From an uncultured Clostridia bacterium (GTDB lineage Bacteria; Bacillota; Clostridia; TANB77; CAG-508), in the NCBI GenBank assembly GCA_947631315.1, contig CANRLA010000037.1:1-13408 (forward strand): a stretch of 13,408 nt of DNA, read 5' to 3'. Shown piece after piece: positions 1-7,478 of the stretch (the first letter of the stretch is position 1; each line of letters opens with the position of its first letter). The position numbers and the translations under genes were made by a program. Under the pieces are notes generated by a model. It saw only the letters and a list, made by a program, of their open reading frames with translations. It had not been told where the DNA came from and ran no database searches.

Positions 1-2
1 TT

Positions 3-335
3 AGATATTTATCACAAAGATTTGGTATGCCAGACACTAGATCTAAAGCTGTATTAAATGATATAGGAACAGAAGAACTTGCTCACTTAGAAATGGTAGG
101 AACAATAGTTCATCAACTAACAAAAGATGCTTCAATTGAAGAAATTGAAAAAGCAGGATTAGGAGACTATTATACTGACCATGGTGTAGATGTATATCCA
201 AGTTCAGCTTCAGGAGTACCATTTACAGCAGCATATATTGCAGCAAAAGGAGACCCAATAGCGAATCTACAAGAAGATTTAGCAGCAGATGACGCTACTT
301 TGATAGTACAACATAAGAAAAACACAATAAAATGA
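3..335 (+). CDS. cotJC: CotJC-like manganese catalase, 5' partial, C-terminus replaced
   Basis: The frame is open from the left edge (visible start RYLSQRFGMPD) and stops with TGA at 333-335. The stretches VLNDIGTEELAHLEM, YYTDHGVDVYPSSASGVPF and KGDPIANLQEDLAA match manganese catalases of the CotJC spore-coat type; the Glu and His of EELAH are expected dimanganese ligands. The family detoxifies hydrogen peroxide, and CotJC sits in the spore coat. After EDLAA the family normally continues with a sequence like EQKAR and about 45 more residues. Here it ends in DDATLIVQHKKNTIK, which I do not recognise, and no frame nearby restores the family sequence. I infer that the gene was cut at about 285-295 by the mobile module that follows, leaving a fused tail. 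The family call is firm; the reason for the truncation is inference. Confidence 0.85.
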   Translation, partial: RYLSQRFGMPDTRSKAVLNDIGTEELAHLEMVGTIVHQLTKDASIEEIEKAGLGDYYTDHGVDVYPSSASGVPFTAAYIAAKGDPIANLQEDLAADDATLIVQHKKNTIK

Positions 336-389
336 ACCAATATAAAATTAAAGAGTAAAATTAATCAGGAAGGGAGAGAATTTTTATAT

Positions 390-1142
390 GTGAATGAAGA
401 AAATCCAATAGGGTATTATGCAGTTATACCTTCACCAGTTTTGTTTAATAAAAATTTAAAACCAAATGAGAAATTGTTGTATGCAGTAATAACAGTGTTA
501 GCAAATAAAGATGGCTACTGTTTTGCCTCAAATAATTATTTAGCTGATTTATTTAATTCTAAACCACATACAATATCAAACTGGATTTCACATCTTAGTA
601 AATTGAATTTTGTGCATGTAGAATTAATAAGAAGTGATAACAATGAAATCATACAAAGAAGAATTTATATTAATGACATACCCTATGTTATAAAAATGAC
701 ATACCCCTATTCGATAAATATGACAGAGAGTATGTCACAAAAGAGACAATATAATAATGATATATATAATAAGATAGATAGATTCTTTAATTATATTATA
801 AAAAGAGAAAATAAAAATTTAGAGTATTTTAATGAGTTTGAAGAAGTTGAATTTTGGAAAATATTAAAAAATATAGAATTTGATTATACTGATGAGGTAA
901 TAAAAATATTTACAAAAGAAAATGTAGAGAAAATAAAGATAATACTATATTCTTTAAAAGAACTATATATGAGTAGCAAAAGACAATTAATTTATAAAGT
1001 AACGAAAGAAAACTTAATATTTGTTTATGATAAATGTAAAAGTAAACAAGAAGAATATGAAGGAACAATAAAACAAATTAATAATTTTTTTGAGTATTAT
1101 TTTACAAGTCTAATAAAGAGTCTGGAAAAAAACAGCTATTAG
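390..1142 (+). CDS. winged-helix replication initiator-like protein
   Basis: This is a 250-residue protein. Residues about 8-90 (YAVIPSPVLFNKNLKPNEK, then YLADLFNSKPHTISNWISHL) look like the N-terminal helix-turn-helix of replication initiators and replisome organisers (HTH_36, RepA_N or DnaD-like): the LKPNEKLLYAVI helix, then the recognition helix TISNWISHLSKL. The remainder is Lys/Glu/Asn-rich and I recognise no domain in it. The start is GTG at 390, because the ATG at 388 runs straight into TGA and no in-frame ATG is close; a purine-rich AGGAAGGGAG lies at 368-377. Short repeats at 672-737 fall in the linker between the N-terminal domain and the rest, where RepA_N-type genes carry their origin. 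It is probably the replication or control gene of the element. A plain transcriptional regulator is the alternative. Confidence 0.6.
   Translation: MNEENPIGYYAVIPSPVLFNKNLKPNEKLLYAVITVLANKDGYCFASNNYLADLFNSKPHTISNWISHLSKLNFVHVELIRSDNNEIIQRRIYINDIPYVIKMTYPYSINMTESMSQKRQYNNDIYNKIDRFFNYIIKRENKNLEYFNEFEEVEFWKILKNIEFDYTDEVIKIFTKENVEKIKIILYSLKELYMSSKRQLIYKVTKENLIFVYDKCKSKQEEYEGTIKQINNFFEYYFTSLIKSLEKNSY
672..737 (+). repeat. iteron-like TGACATA repeats inside the initiator gene
   Basis: TGACATACCCTAT at 674-686 recurs as TGACATACCCCTAT at 697-710, 23 bp away. A shortened TGACA lies at 721-725, about 24 bp further on. An exact inverted copy, TATGTCA, lies at 731-737. The near-regular 23-24 bp spacing (two helical turns), together with the location in the linker of a rep-like gene, is what in-gene replication origins with initiator binding sites look like. 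The sequence pattern is visible; the origin role is inferred. Confidence 0.4.
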
Positions 1143-1175
1143 GCTTTTATTTTTTGCTCAAAAGTAGGAGGAAAA

Positions 1176-1431
1176 ATGATACCTACATATAAAATAGAAG
1201 ACTTAACAGGTGGACTAGATATAATGTTTCAAAATGTTATGAAAATATGCTTTTTTGTAGCATTACTATTCTTAACTATTTGGATGATATTAAATCTATT
1301 AATATGGTTATTTCGGAGCCAAAAAGAAGTCTGAAAAAGCAATAAAATTTGGTATAAAGAATTTCATAATAACTTTAGTATTAATAATAATTATACTAGC
1401 AATTCCATTATTGATTAGTATTTTTTACTGA
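1176..1431 (+). CDS. small two-helix membrane protein; needs +1 frameshift at CGG 1314
   Basis: AGGAGG at 1167-1172 precedes the ATG at 1176. Frame 1 encodes 46 residues with one hydrophobic helix (about 22-46, CFFVALLFLTIWMILNLLIW) and then meets CGG 1314-1316, five codons before TGA 1332. Reading GGA from 1315 continues with GAKKKSEKAIKFGIKN, then a second membrane helix, and stops at TGA 1429-1431. The joined product is 84 residues: two membrane segments joined by a basic loop, a typical small inner-membrane protein of a type IV secretion operon. It lies just upstream of the pilin gene. I cannot name the family. If the shift does not happen, the product is a 51-residue single-helix peptide. 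Confidence 0.7.
1314..1316 (+). other. CGG +1 recoding site 1 (small membrane protein)
   Basis: Zero frame reads TTA TTT CGG AGC CAA AAA, then stop TGA at 1332. The +1 frame reads GGA GCC AAA AAG onward and has a TAA at 1300-1302, so the shift must occur between 1303 and 1331. CGG is the only unusual codon in that interval. Skipping the C gives Phe-Gly-Ala. Confidence 0.75.
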
Positions 1432-1495
1432 TATTAAAGCAGAGATGAATATTATAAACGAATTGATTTGCAATAATCAAGGAGGGTTATGGTAA

Positions 1496-1891
1496 ATGAA
1501 AAAAATTAATAAAAAGAATATTAAAAACTTATGTTATAAGATTAAAAATAAAATATGGACATTACCTACAGTATTAATGTTAATGTCAAATAAAGTATTT
1601 GCAAATGGAAGTATTAGCACAGCAGAGGTAAATCAAGCAACTGAAAATATAAAAAGTGCAGTTATAAAATTAGCAATGCCAATTGGTGGAATATTGGTAT
1701 TTGTGAGTATTGTCATCATTGCTTTAAAAATGATAGTAAATTCAAATAATGCAAATAAACGAAGTGAATCAATTGGTGCTTTAGCTTGGGTATGTGCTGG
1801 AACTATGCTTTTAGGTTTAGCACTAATTGTAAGTGGAATTATTTTAAGTATTGCAACTAATGGAAGTGGATCACTGATTGGTGGTAATTAA
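1496..1891 (+). CDS. VirB2/TrbC-like conjugative pilin or major membrane subunit
   Basis: This 131-residue protein has GGAGGG at 1481-1486 and an ATG at 1496. A Lys-rich N-terminus is followed by a signal peptide with a likely cut after NKVFA (residue 36). Next come a short extracytoplasmic stretch, a hydrophobic helix at about 61-81, a small polar loop (NSNNANKRSES), a second helix at about 95-120 and a Gly/Ser-rich tail. Signal peptide, two helices and a short loop are the architecture of VirB2/TrbC pilins, and the gene sits directly before the PrgI/VirB3 and VirB4 genes, as expected. The call rests on topology and context, not on a sequence motif. Confidence 0.65.
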   Translation: MKKINKKNIKNLCYKIKNKIWTLPTVLMLMSNKVFANGSISTAEVNQATENIKSAVIKLAMPIGGILVFVSIVIIALKMIVNSNNANKRSESIGALAWVCAGTMLLGLALIVSGIILSIATNGSGSLIGGN

Positions 1892-1906
1892 TATAGGAGG
1901 TGGAAA

Positions 1907-2188
1907 ATGGGATTATATAAGGTGCCATTTAGTTTCACACATGAAGAAAAAGTATTTGGAGGGTATTTATCGTTAAGACAAATGTTATATTTGATTATTA
2001 GTGTAATATCTGTTGGAATTTTGTTTTTAAATATATCTATTATCATTAAAACAATACTATTCTTATTTAGCATATCAATATGCATGATATTTGCTTTTTT
2101 AAAGATAGGTAACATATATGCAGATAAATACTTCTTCAATATTTTAAAATATTTATTAAGAAGAAAAATATTTATATTTGAAAGGTAG
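1907..2188 (+). CDS. PrgI family (VirB3-like) conjugation membrane protein
   Basis: This 93-residue protein has AGGAGG at 1894-1899 ahead of the ATG at 1907. The N-terminal signature YKVPFSFTHEEKVFGGYLSL is characteristic of the PrgI family of Gram-positive conjugative elements. Two membrane helices follow at about 26-43 and 45-66, then a basic C-terminal end (YLLRRKIFIFER). PrgI proteins are the small VirB3-like partner of the VirB4 ATPase at the cytoplasmic membrane, and the gene is 15 bp after the pilin gene and two genes before virB4. The family assignment is secure. Confidence 0.88.
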   Translation: MGLYKVPFSFTHEEKVFGGYLSLRQMLYLIISVISVGILFLNISIIIKTILFLFSISICMIFAFLKIGNIYADKYFFNILKYLLRRKIFIFER

Positions 2189-2194
2189 GAAAAA

Positions 2195-2920
2195 ATGATT
2201 ATTGGTTTAATTTTTATATTAGCTGGAATTTTATTTTTAATAGAAACCCTTATATATACAAGAAAGAAGAACAGATTAGATGATGTCAAATTTATTGATA
2301 AGGCAAATATAAAAAAAGAAAAAAAGAAATTAAGTAATTTATGGGGAATAAATGAAATTGACAATCAAGTAGTTACAAGTAACAATAATCAACATTCTAT
2401 TATAGTTGAATTGGAAAGTATAGAGTATAGCCTACTACATAATGAAGAGAAAGAGAGTGTGAATAGAGAATTAATAAGTATTGCTCAAATGCTAAAATTT
2501 CCAATTCAATTTTTAGAAATAAAAAAACAAATTGAGCTTGGAGATATAATGGATGAAATATTGGCAAATACTTTAAATGCAAATGAAAATCTAAAACATT
2601 ATGGAGATGAAATAATAAAACATTTAGAAAAATTGCAAGAAAATAAAGAATTATTTGAAAGGAAAAACTATATGATAATTTCTTCTTTTAACAACAGAAA
2701 AGTAGCTGAAATTGAGTTAAAAGAATTTTATCAACTATTAAGATATCACTTACTTAATATAAAAGTAAGTACAAGAATGTTAGATAATGATGAAATTGCG
2801 GAATTGATATATGAACAGTTACATAAAGAAAATAAAAATAAAATATCAGAATTAGAACAAAAAGGAGGGCTAGAGTTATATGTTACTGGTAAAGAAGGAA
2901 AAGAAAATAAAGCCGTATAA
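2195..2920 (+). CDS. membrane-anchored TraC/VirB4 N-terminal-domain-like protein
   Basis: The 241-residue protein begins with one membrane helix (IIGLIFILAGILFLIETLIY, about 2-21) and then a basic region and a soluble domain. The stretch ELESIEYSLLHNEEKESV, the later MLKFPIQFLEIKKQIEL and the closing DNDEIAELIYEQLHKENK resemble the N-terminal, non-ATPase part of TraC/VirB4-type conjugation proteins. It starts 6 bp after the PrgI gene, and its 3' end overlaps the VirB4 start by 41 bp, so the two are probably translationally coupled and act together in the membrane export complex. The resemblance is from pattern memory and is moderate. Confidence 0.6.
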   Translation: MIIGLIFILAGILFLIETLIYTRKKNRLDDVKFIDKANIKKEKKKLSNLWGINEIDNQVVTSNNNQHSIIVELESIEYSLLHNEEKESVNRELISIAQMLKFPIQFLEIKKQIELGDIMDEILANTLNANENLKHYGDEIIKHLEKLQENKELFERKNYMIISSFNNRKVAEIELKEFYQLLRYHLLNIKVSTRMLDNDEIAELIYEQLHKENKNKISELEQKGGLELYVTGKEGKENKAV

Positions 2921-4715
2921 AAAAATAAAAAAAGAAAATAAGGATAACTTATTTGAAAATCAACCTCAATTAATGTCGTTGCTAGCTCCAGAAGTCATAG
3001 AAGAAAAAAGGGATTATATTTATATGGGTAATGACAAATATGCAAGAATTTTTTCTCTATTATTTTATCCTAATTATATTGAAATTGGATGGTTAGATGA
3101 TATTTTAAATTCAATAGGAGATGTAGATATTTCAACACAGGTACAAATAGCAGATGAAAGAAATGTAATAAAGTATTTGACTCATAAAGTTACAAAATTG
3201 CAATCAGATTATTTTTTATTTCAAAGACAGGGAAATATTGAAGAATTACATAGATTAGAAGAAAATATAATGTCATTTGAAGAAATGAGAAGAAATATAC
3301 AAATAAACAATGATAAATTATTTTTTATTAAAATAACATTGAGAGTAAATGCTAAAAGTCTTGAAGAACTTAATGAAAAGAGCAAATTACTAAGGGATGA
3401 GTTTGCAAATAGGTCATGTGAAGTTAGACCTTTATACTTTAAACAATTAGATGCTTTAAAAGAAACATTACCATTAAATAATAATATCATTAGTGATAAT
3501 AATAGAAATATGACATCAGCTGGACTTGCAGATATGTTTCCAATTGCAAGGACAAAATCAAGTGTAAAAGAAGGTGTTTATTTAGGAAGAGATTTATTTA
3601 CAGGACTTCCAATAAATTTAGAGACATTTACACAAGGATTAGCAAATGCTAATATTGCAATTTTTGGGATACCTGGAAGTGGAAAGTCTGTAACAGTAAA
3701 AACATTGATAGGAAGAACAGCTTTAATTAATAGAAGATCATCTATATTAGATATAGAAGGAGAATATGTTGAACTAACTGAAAAGCTGGGAGGGAGAGTA
3801 ATAAAAGTAAAGCAAACTATACCTGTAGGAATTAACTTATTTGATATAGATATTGATGAAGATGAAGGGTTTATTGATATAGATAGTAAAATAACTGAAA
3901 TTAGAGCGATTATGAATGGAATAATTAATAAATATGAAAATAGAACATTAAAGCCTAATGAAATAGCAGATATTGAACAAGCAGTGAGAGAAGTTTACAG
4001 AGAAAAAGAAATAACGAAGGATAAAGATTCTATTTATGAAAAAGAAGGTGGAAAAATTGAAGGGAAAATAACATTTGGAAATATAAAAAAGAAAATGCCT
4101 ACTTTAACAGATTTTCATAGAGTTATGAAAGATAAAATTAAAAATAAAGAACTAACAAGTACTATTTCTAATTTTTTAAAAGGAAATACACTAGGAATAT
4201 TTGATTGTCAAAGTACATTAAAAATAAATGACCAAATAATATGTTTTGATATTTCAGAAATAAAAGATGAAATCATGAGATATTATGTATGTTTAGTTTT
4301 AACTACTTGGATAACAAATAAGTATATGGCTACAAAAGATAGAAACAAAAGATATGTTGTAGTAGACGAAGCATGGAATTTATTTAAAAATAAGGAAACA
4401 TCAGATTTTTTAGAAAATCTAGCAAGAAGAGCTAGAAAGAAAAAAGTTGCAATGATTTTAGCAACGCAAAATTTATCAGAATTAAGACAAAATAGTCAAG
4501 CAGAGGCAATAGTAAACTGTTGTGATACAATAATCCTTTTAAAACAATCTATAGGATGTATTGATGAAATAATGAAGTTTTTTAAATTACCTTCAGGAGT
4601 TAAAGAAATATTAACAAAAGCTAGACCGGGCGAATGTATATTATTAAGGGGAGGAGATGTAAGAGCAATAAAAATAGATATGACAAAATTTGAAAGTGAA
4701 TTTATTACAACATAG
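2880..4715 (+). CDS. virB4: VirB4/TraE-type conjugation ATPase
   Basis: This is a 611-residue protein. Walker A is GIPGSGKS at residues 263-270; Walker B is VVVDEAWNLF starting at 493; a downstream MILATQNLSEL matches the sensor-like motif of VirB4 ATPases. The N-terminal third carries the VirB4 pattern around YARIFSLLFYPNYIEIGWLD and an alpha-helical region with Glu/Arg-rich segments. GLADMFPIARTKSSVKEGV precedes the ATPase domain, as in Gram-positive homologues. AAAGGAGG at 2861-2868 lies 11 bp before ATG 2880. It energises assembly of the mating channel and substrate transfer at the cytoplasmic membrane. It contains no in-frame CGG and is unbroken. Length and motif order are normal for the family. 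Confidence 0.93.
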   Translation: MLLVKKEKKIKPYKKIKKENKDNLFENQPQLMSLLAPEVIEEKRDYIYMGNDKYARIFSLLFYPNYIEIGWLDDILNSIGDVDISTQVQIADERNVIKYLTHKVTKLQSDYFLFQRQGNIEELHRLEENIMSFEEMRRNIQINNDKLFFIKITLRVNAKSLEELNEKSKLLRDEFANRSCEVRPLYFKQLDALKETLPLNNNIISDNNRNMTSAGLADMFPIARTKSSVKEGVYLGRDLFTGLPINLETFTQGLANANIAIFGIPGSGKSVTVKTLIGRTALINRRSSILDIEGEYVELTEKLGGRVIKVKQTIPVGINLFDIDIDEDEGFIDIDSKITEIRAIMNGIINKYENRTLKPNEIADIEQAVREVYREKEITKDKDSIYEKEGGKIEGKITFGNIKKKMPTLTDFHRVMKDKIKNKELTSTISNFLKGNTLGIFDCQSTLKINDQIICFDISEIKDEIMRYYVCLVLTTWITNKYMATKDRNKRYVVVDEAWNLFKNKETSDFLENLARRARKKKVAMILATQNLSELRQNSQAEAIVNCCDTIILLKQSIGCIDEIMKFFKLPSGVKEILTKARPGECILLRGGDVRAIKIDMTKFESEFITT

Positions 4716-4732
4716 TAAAGGTGGTGAAATAT

Positions 4733-6221
4733 TTGAAAATAAAAAAAATTATTATAAGCGTTTTTATTGTAACGCTTATTTTTTTTAGTTTTTCAAATGC
4801 AGTACATGCAAGTATTTTTTCAGATGAAGATGAGAATAAATCAGAAATTGAAGAAACTATAGATAAAGATGATGGTGGATTATTTGAAAAAATAATTGCA
4901 AAAATGATTCGGTGGAGTAGCTGAAACTGTATTTGATTTAAGTACAAAAGAAGAATTTGGAGTTGGTTTTAAAAATTATGATGAATTAGTCTTTGGAAAT
5001 AGTCAATCTGATTTAGCACCATTTACGCAAGAAAATTGGAATTTGATAAATCATTGGTATTGGATAATTGCTGGGATAATAGGTGGACCAATATTAATTG
5101 CTATTATAATTTTAGCTTGGAAAATGATTGTTGCAGGTATAAGTCCAGATAAAAGAAATGAAGTAAAGGACAATATAATGAGACTATTTTTTGGAGCAGT
5201 AGCGATAATATTAGCACCAATGTTTGTAAAGCTGATGCTATTATTAAACAATAATCTAGTAAGAATGTTAGTTTTAAATGCACATGGAAGTTTAGATGAT
5301 TTATTAGGTAATTCTTTATTAACTAGTATTAATACTGGAAATGCAATAGCAACAGCAATAGTAATAGCTTTATTTGCATACTTATTTGTGAAAATAAATA
5401 TAAAATTTATAATTAGACAATTTACATTAATAGTATTTACAATATTCACACCAATTGTTTCTGTATTTTGGATTATTAATAAAAAGACAGTTGCATCTAG
5501 TATTTGGTTTGGTCAAATTTTTATAAATGCCTTTATGCAGTTTGTATATGCTTTTTTATTTTTAATCTATTTAAGTTTTTTACCATCAAATTCAGGTTGG
5601 GCAGTAAGCTTACTATGGGGAATGATGATTTTACCATTAGCTGATGCTTTACAAAATACAATGCAAAATTTAGTATCGAGAATAGCAGGAATTAATAATG
5701 AAGAACTAGCAAATAGAGGAATAGGTATGGGTGCAGCTATGGGATATACAATAAAATCCATAGCTTATCAATTTAAAGGTAATAATGAAAAAAATGGTAT
5801 AGAAAAGAAAACAGACTTTATATCAAAGTTTAAGAATAAAACAAATAATATAGAATCTAAACCAATTGAGGCAATTAATTATGAAAGCTATTCTAAAAAT
5901 GTAATGGGAGACAAGAACAATAATCAAGTAGAAAATTCTACAAAATTAACAAATAATAAAATAAACAACAATATTGTATCTAATGAAACAAAAAACACTA
6001 ATAATGCTAGTGGAATAAAAAGAGCTTTTAATGTTGGAAAAGAATTTATGAATCTTGGTATGTATATGGCAGAAGGTAGAAATTTTAAAACTAATAGTCA
6101 AGAGCCAATACAACAGAGAACATTTAATAAGTCTAATATAGACAATACTAGGGAAAATGATAAAAAAGAAGAAAACAAAAAGATTATTACATTGAAAGTA
6201 GATGATGATAGTGATGATTAA
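4733..6221 (+). CDS. VirB6/TrbL-like channel protein; needs +1 frameshift at CGG 4910
   Basis: TTG at 4733 is the preferred start: AAAGGTGG lies 8 bp upstream and it opens a clean signal peptide (MKIKKIII, hydrophobic core, cut near NAVHA); GTG 4721 and 4724 are alternatives. Residues 1-59 are read before CGG 4910. The +1 frame then gives GGVAETVFDLSTKEEF and runs to TAA 6219, for a total of 495 residues. Multiple membrane helices follow (WYWIIAGIIGGPILIAII; MRLFFGAVAIILAPMF; the segment from AIATAIVIALFAYLF through FTPIVSVFWIIN; FINAFMQFVYAFLFLIY). These match the VirB6/TrbL family that forms the inner-membrane part of the transfer channel. The C-terminal 180 residues are hydrophilic and Asn/Lys-rich. 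It lies directly after virB4. Without the shift, only a 63-residue secreted stub would be made. Confidence 0.85.
4754..4786 (+). terminator. terminator-like hairpin inside the virB6-like coding start
   Basis: A perfect 9-bp inverted repeat (ATAAGCGTT at 4754-4762, AACGCTTAT at 4771-4779, 8-nt loop) is followed at once by a run of T to 4786. The structure has the form of an intrinsic terminator, yet it lies within codons for the signal peptide, about 20 bp after the start codon. It could act as an attenuator that translating ribosomes keep open. The structure is visible; the function is inferred. Confidence 0.5.
4910..4912 (+). other. CGG +1 recoding site 2 (virB6-like gene)
   Basis: Zero frame reads ATG ATT CGG TGG AGT AGC and stops at TGA 4922. 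The +1 frame is closed by TGA 4905-4907 just upstream and then runs open for 436 codons from GGT 4911. The shift is therefore confined to 4908-4921, a five-codon interval starting ATT CGG. Skipping the C gives Ile-Gly-Gly-Val. Confidence 0.8.
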
Positions 6222-6979
6222 AGAAAATTTAAAAGATAAAGTAAAGAATAAAATAATCCAAGTAACACTAATAGTCATAAAACCTTTCATACTTCCTATA
6301 TTAATCTTTGCAATCTTTATTTCTTTAATATCAAGTATTACAGATATTTTATACTTAGCATTTGATAATGACGATAAAATAGATATAAAAAAGGAATTAG
6401 CTTATTATGATACTGATTATGAAAAAAGTAAAGATAAAGATGAAGTTAAAGGCTTTTTCAATAGTGTATGGAATTTTGTAAAAAATATATTTGGTGGTAG
6501 AGAAATATCAGATGAAACAGATTGGCCTGTTGAACGGATATTATTCAATAAGTAGTAAATTTGGAAATAGAGATGCACCAACAGAGGGAGCCTCTACATT
6601 TCATTCAGGAATCGATATACCTGCACCAGAAGGAACAAAGTTAATTTGTATTATGGATGGTGAAATAGTATCTACTGGTTGGGGTGGAGGAAGTGGTTAT
6701 ACTATAACAATAAAAAGTATAGATGGTATATATAGATTTTCATATTGTCATTGTTCACCGGAATTTATAGTAAGTGTAGGTGAACAAGTAAAAAAAGGTG
6801 AAGTAATTGGAAAAGTTGGACCTAAAAATGTGTATGGAATAACAAATAATCCTTATAAAGATAATAACGGTAATCCAACTAATGGTGCGACAACAGGTTG
6901 CCACTGCCATTTTACTATAAGAAAAAATGGAGAATTAATAGATCCATTAGAAATTATAAGAAAGGAGAACATTTTATAA
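6202..6979 (+). CDS. membrane-anchored M23 (LytM) peptidase; needs +1 frameshift at CGG 6535
   Basis: The start overlaps the end of the virB6-like gene (ATG 6202, 6205 or 6214; no strong ribosome site, so coupled translation is likely). A long hydrophobic segment at residues about 21-52 anchors it; an acidic linker follows. Zero frame reaches WPVE at residue 111, meets CGG 6535 and stops at TAG 6553. The +1 frame continues GYYSISSKFGNRD to TAA 6977, for a total of 258 residues. Zinc ligands of LytM peptidases are visible: His134 and Asp138 (FHSGIDIP), and His236 in GCHCHF, with His183 (YCHCS) and His234 as the likely catalytic pair. WPV-x-GYY-x-ISS-x-FG is the standard start of M23 domains, so the join at Glu-Gly is exactly right. 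It probably cuts peptidoglycan to let the conjugation machine through. Confidence 0.9.
6535..6537 (+). other. CGG +1 recoding site 3 (M23 peptidase)
   Basis: Zero frame reads CCT GTT GAA CGG ATA TTA TTC AAT AAG TAG. Removing the C gives CCT GTT GAA GGA TAT TAT TCA, that is PVEGYYS. M23 domains conserve a glycine here (WPVPGY or similar), so the protein family itself places the shift at CGG and predicts that the residue is Gly. Confidence 0.85.
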
Positions 6980-7411
6980 ATGATTTTAATTTATACAGGA
7001 ATAGAAGAAATTGACAAAGAACTTCATAATAATTTAAAAGATTCAGTAATAGTAAATTATAGTGATTATTTAATTGAAAATAATGCGTTTGAAAGACAAA
7101 CTGTAATTATTTCTCCTAAAGAAATAGAAGGAGATTTACATGAATTTTTATTTTTATTAAAACAAATGAATATGAGGATTATTCTATTAATAAAAAATCA
7201 AAAACAGAAAGAAACAAGATTAGCATTACAATTAGGAATATATGATATTGTGTTTGGAAATTTTTATATAAGCCAAATAAAAGATATAATAGAACATCCT
7301 AAAAATTTTAAAGATATATCAGATTTATATAGAAAAACTTATAATATGAAATTTAATTATAAAAAAATGATTAGAAATAATAGAACTAATTTCTTTTTTA
7401 GCAGAAAATAG
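6980..7411 (+). CDS. stand-alone receiver-like (CpaE N-terminal-like) protein
   Basis: This 143-residue soluble protein starts directly after the M23 gene, with AAAGGAGAA at 6961-6969. The alternation MILIYTG, DSVIVNYSDYL, QTVIISP, MRIILLIKN and LALQLGIYDIVFG looks like the beta-alpha pattern of a receiver or pseudo-receiver fold. LGIYDIVFGNFYISQIKDII and the following ENPK-like HPKNFKDI are reminiscent of the N-terminal domain of CpaE/TadZ ATPases found next to conjugation operons. No P-loop ATPase domain follows; the protein ends in a basic tail. It could be a regulatory or scaffold remnant. The function is unknown and the fold call is moderate. Confidence 0.5.
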   Translation: MILIYTGIEEIDKELHNNLKDSVIVNYSDYLIENNAFERQTVIISPKEIEGDLHEFLFLLKQMNMRIILLIKNQKQKETRLALQLGIYDIVFGNFYISQIKDIIEHPKNFKDISDLYRKTYNMKFNYKKMIRNNRTNFFFSRK

Positions 7412-7445
7412 GAAATTTAGAAATAATAAAAAAGGAGGTGATGTA

Positions 7446-7478
7446 ATAAGCAAAAAACGAAAGGAGGTGAATTCTTAA
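7446..7478 (+). CDS. possible 10-residue leader ORF with ATA start before the sortase
   Basis: AAAGGAGGTG at 7431-7440 is followed by ATG TAA, but 7 bp after the GGAGG an ATA at 7446 opens ISKKRKEVNS and stops at TAA 7476-7478. That stop overlaps the presumed ATA start of the sortase. A second AAAGGAGGTG (7460-7469) lies within this mini-ORF. It may be a coupling leader or a decayed duplication of the sortase start region. Weak evidence. Confidence 0.2.
   Translation: MSKKRKEVNS

Noticed and set aside
300..328. Promoter TTGATA ... CACAAT before the initiator-like gene
   Set aside because: Spacing is 17 bp but the -10 match is poor (four of six) and it overlaps the end of the catalase frame; not strong enough to list.
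1130..1160. Terminator after the initiator-like gene (AGC...GCT then T-rich)
   Set aside because: The stem is only about 3 bp and the T-run is interrupted.
1888..2364. Minus-strand open frames opposite the conjugation genes, adhesin and sortase (also near 3221-3490, 5051-5449, 5946-6290, 10573-10776, 12969-13211)
   Set aside because: They have no ribosome sites or recognisable domains and lie antisense to well-supported genes in AT-rich DNA.
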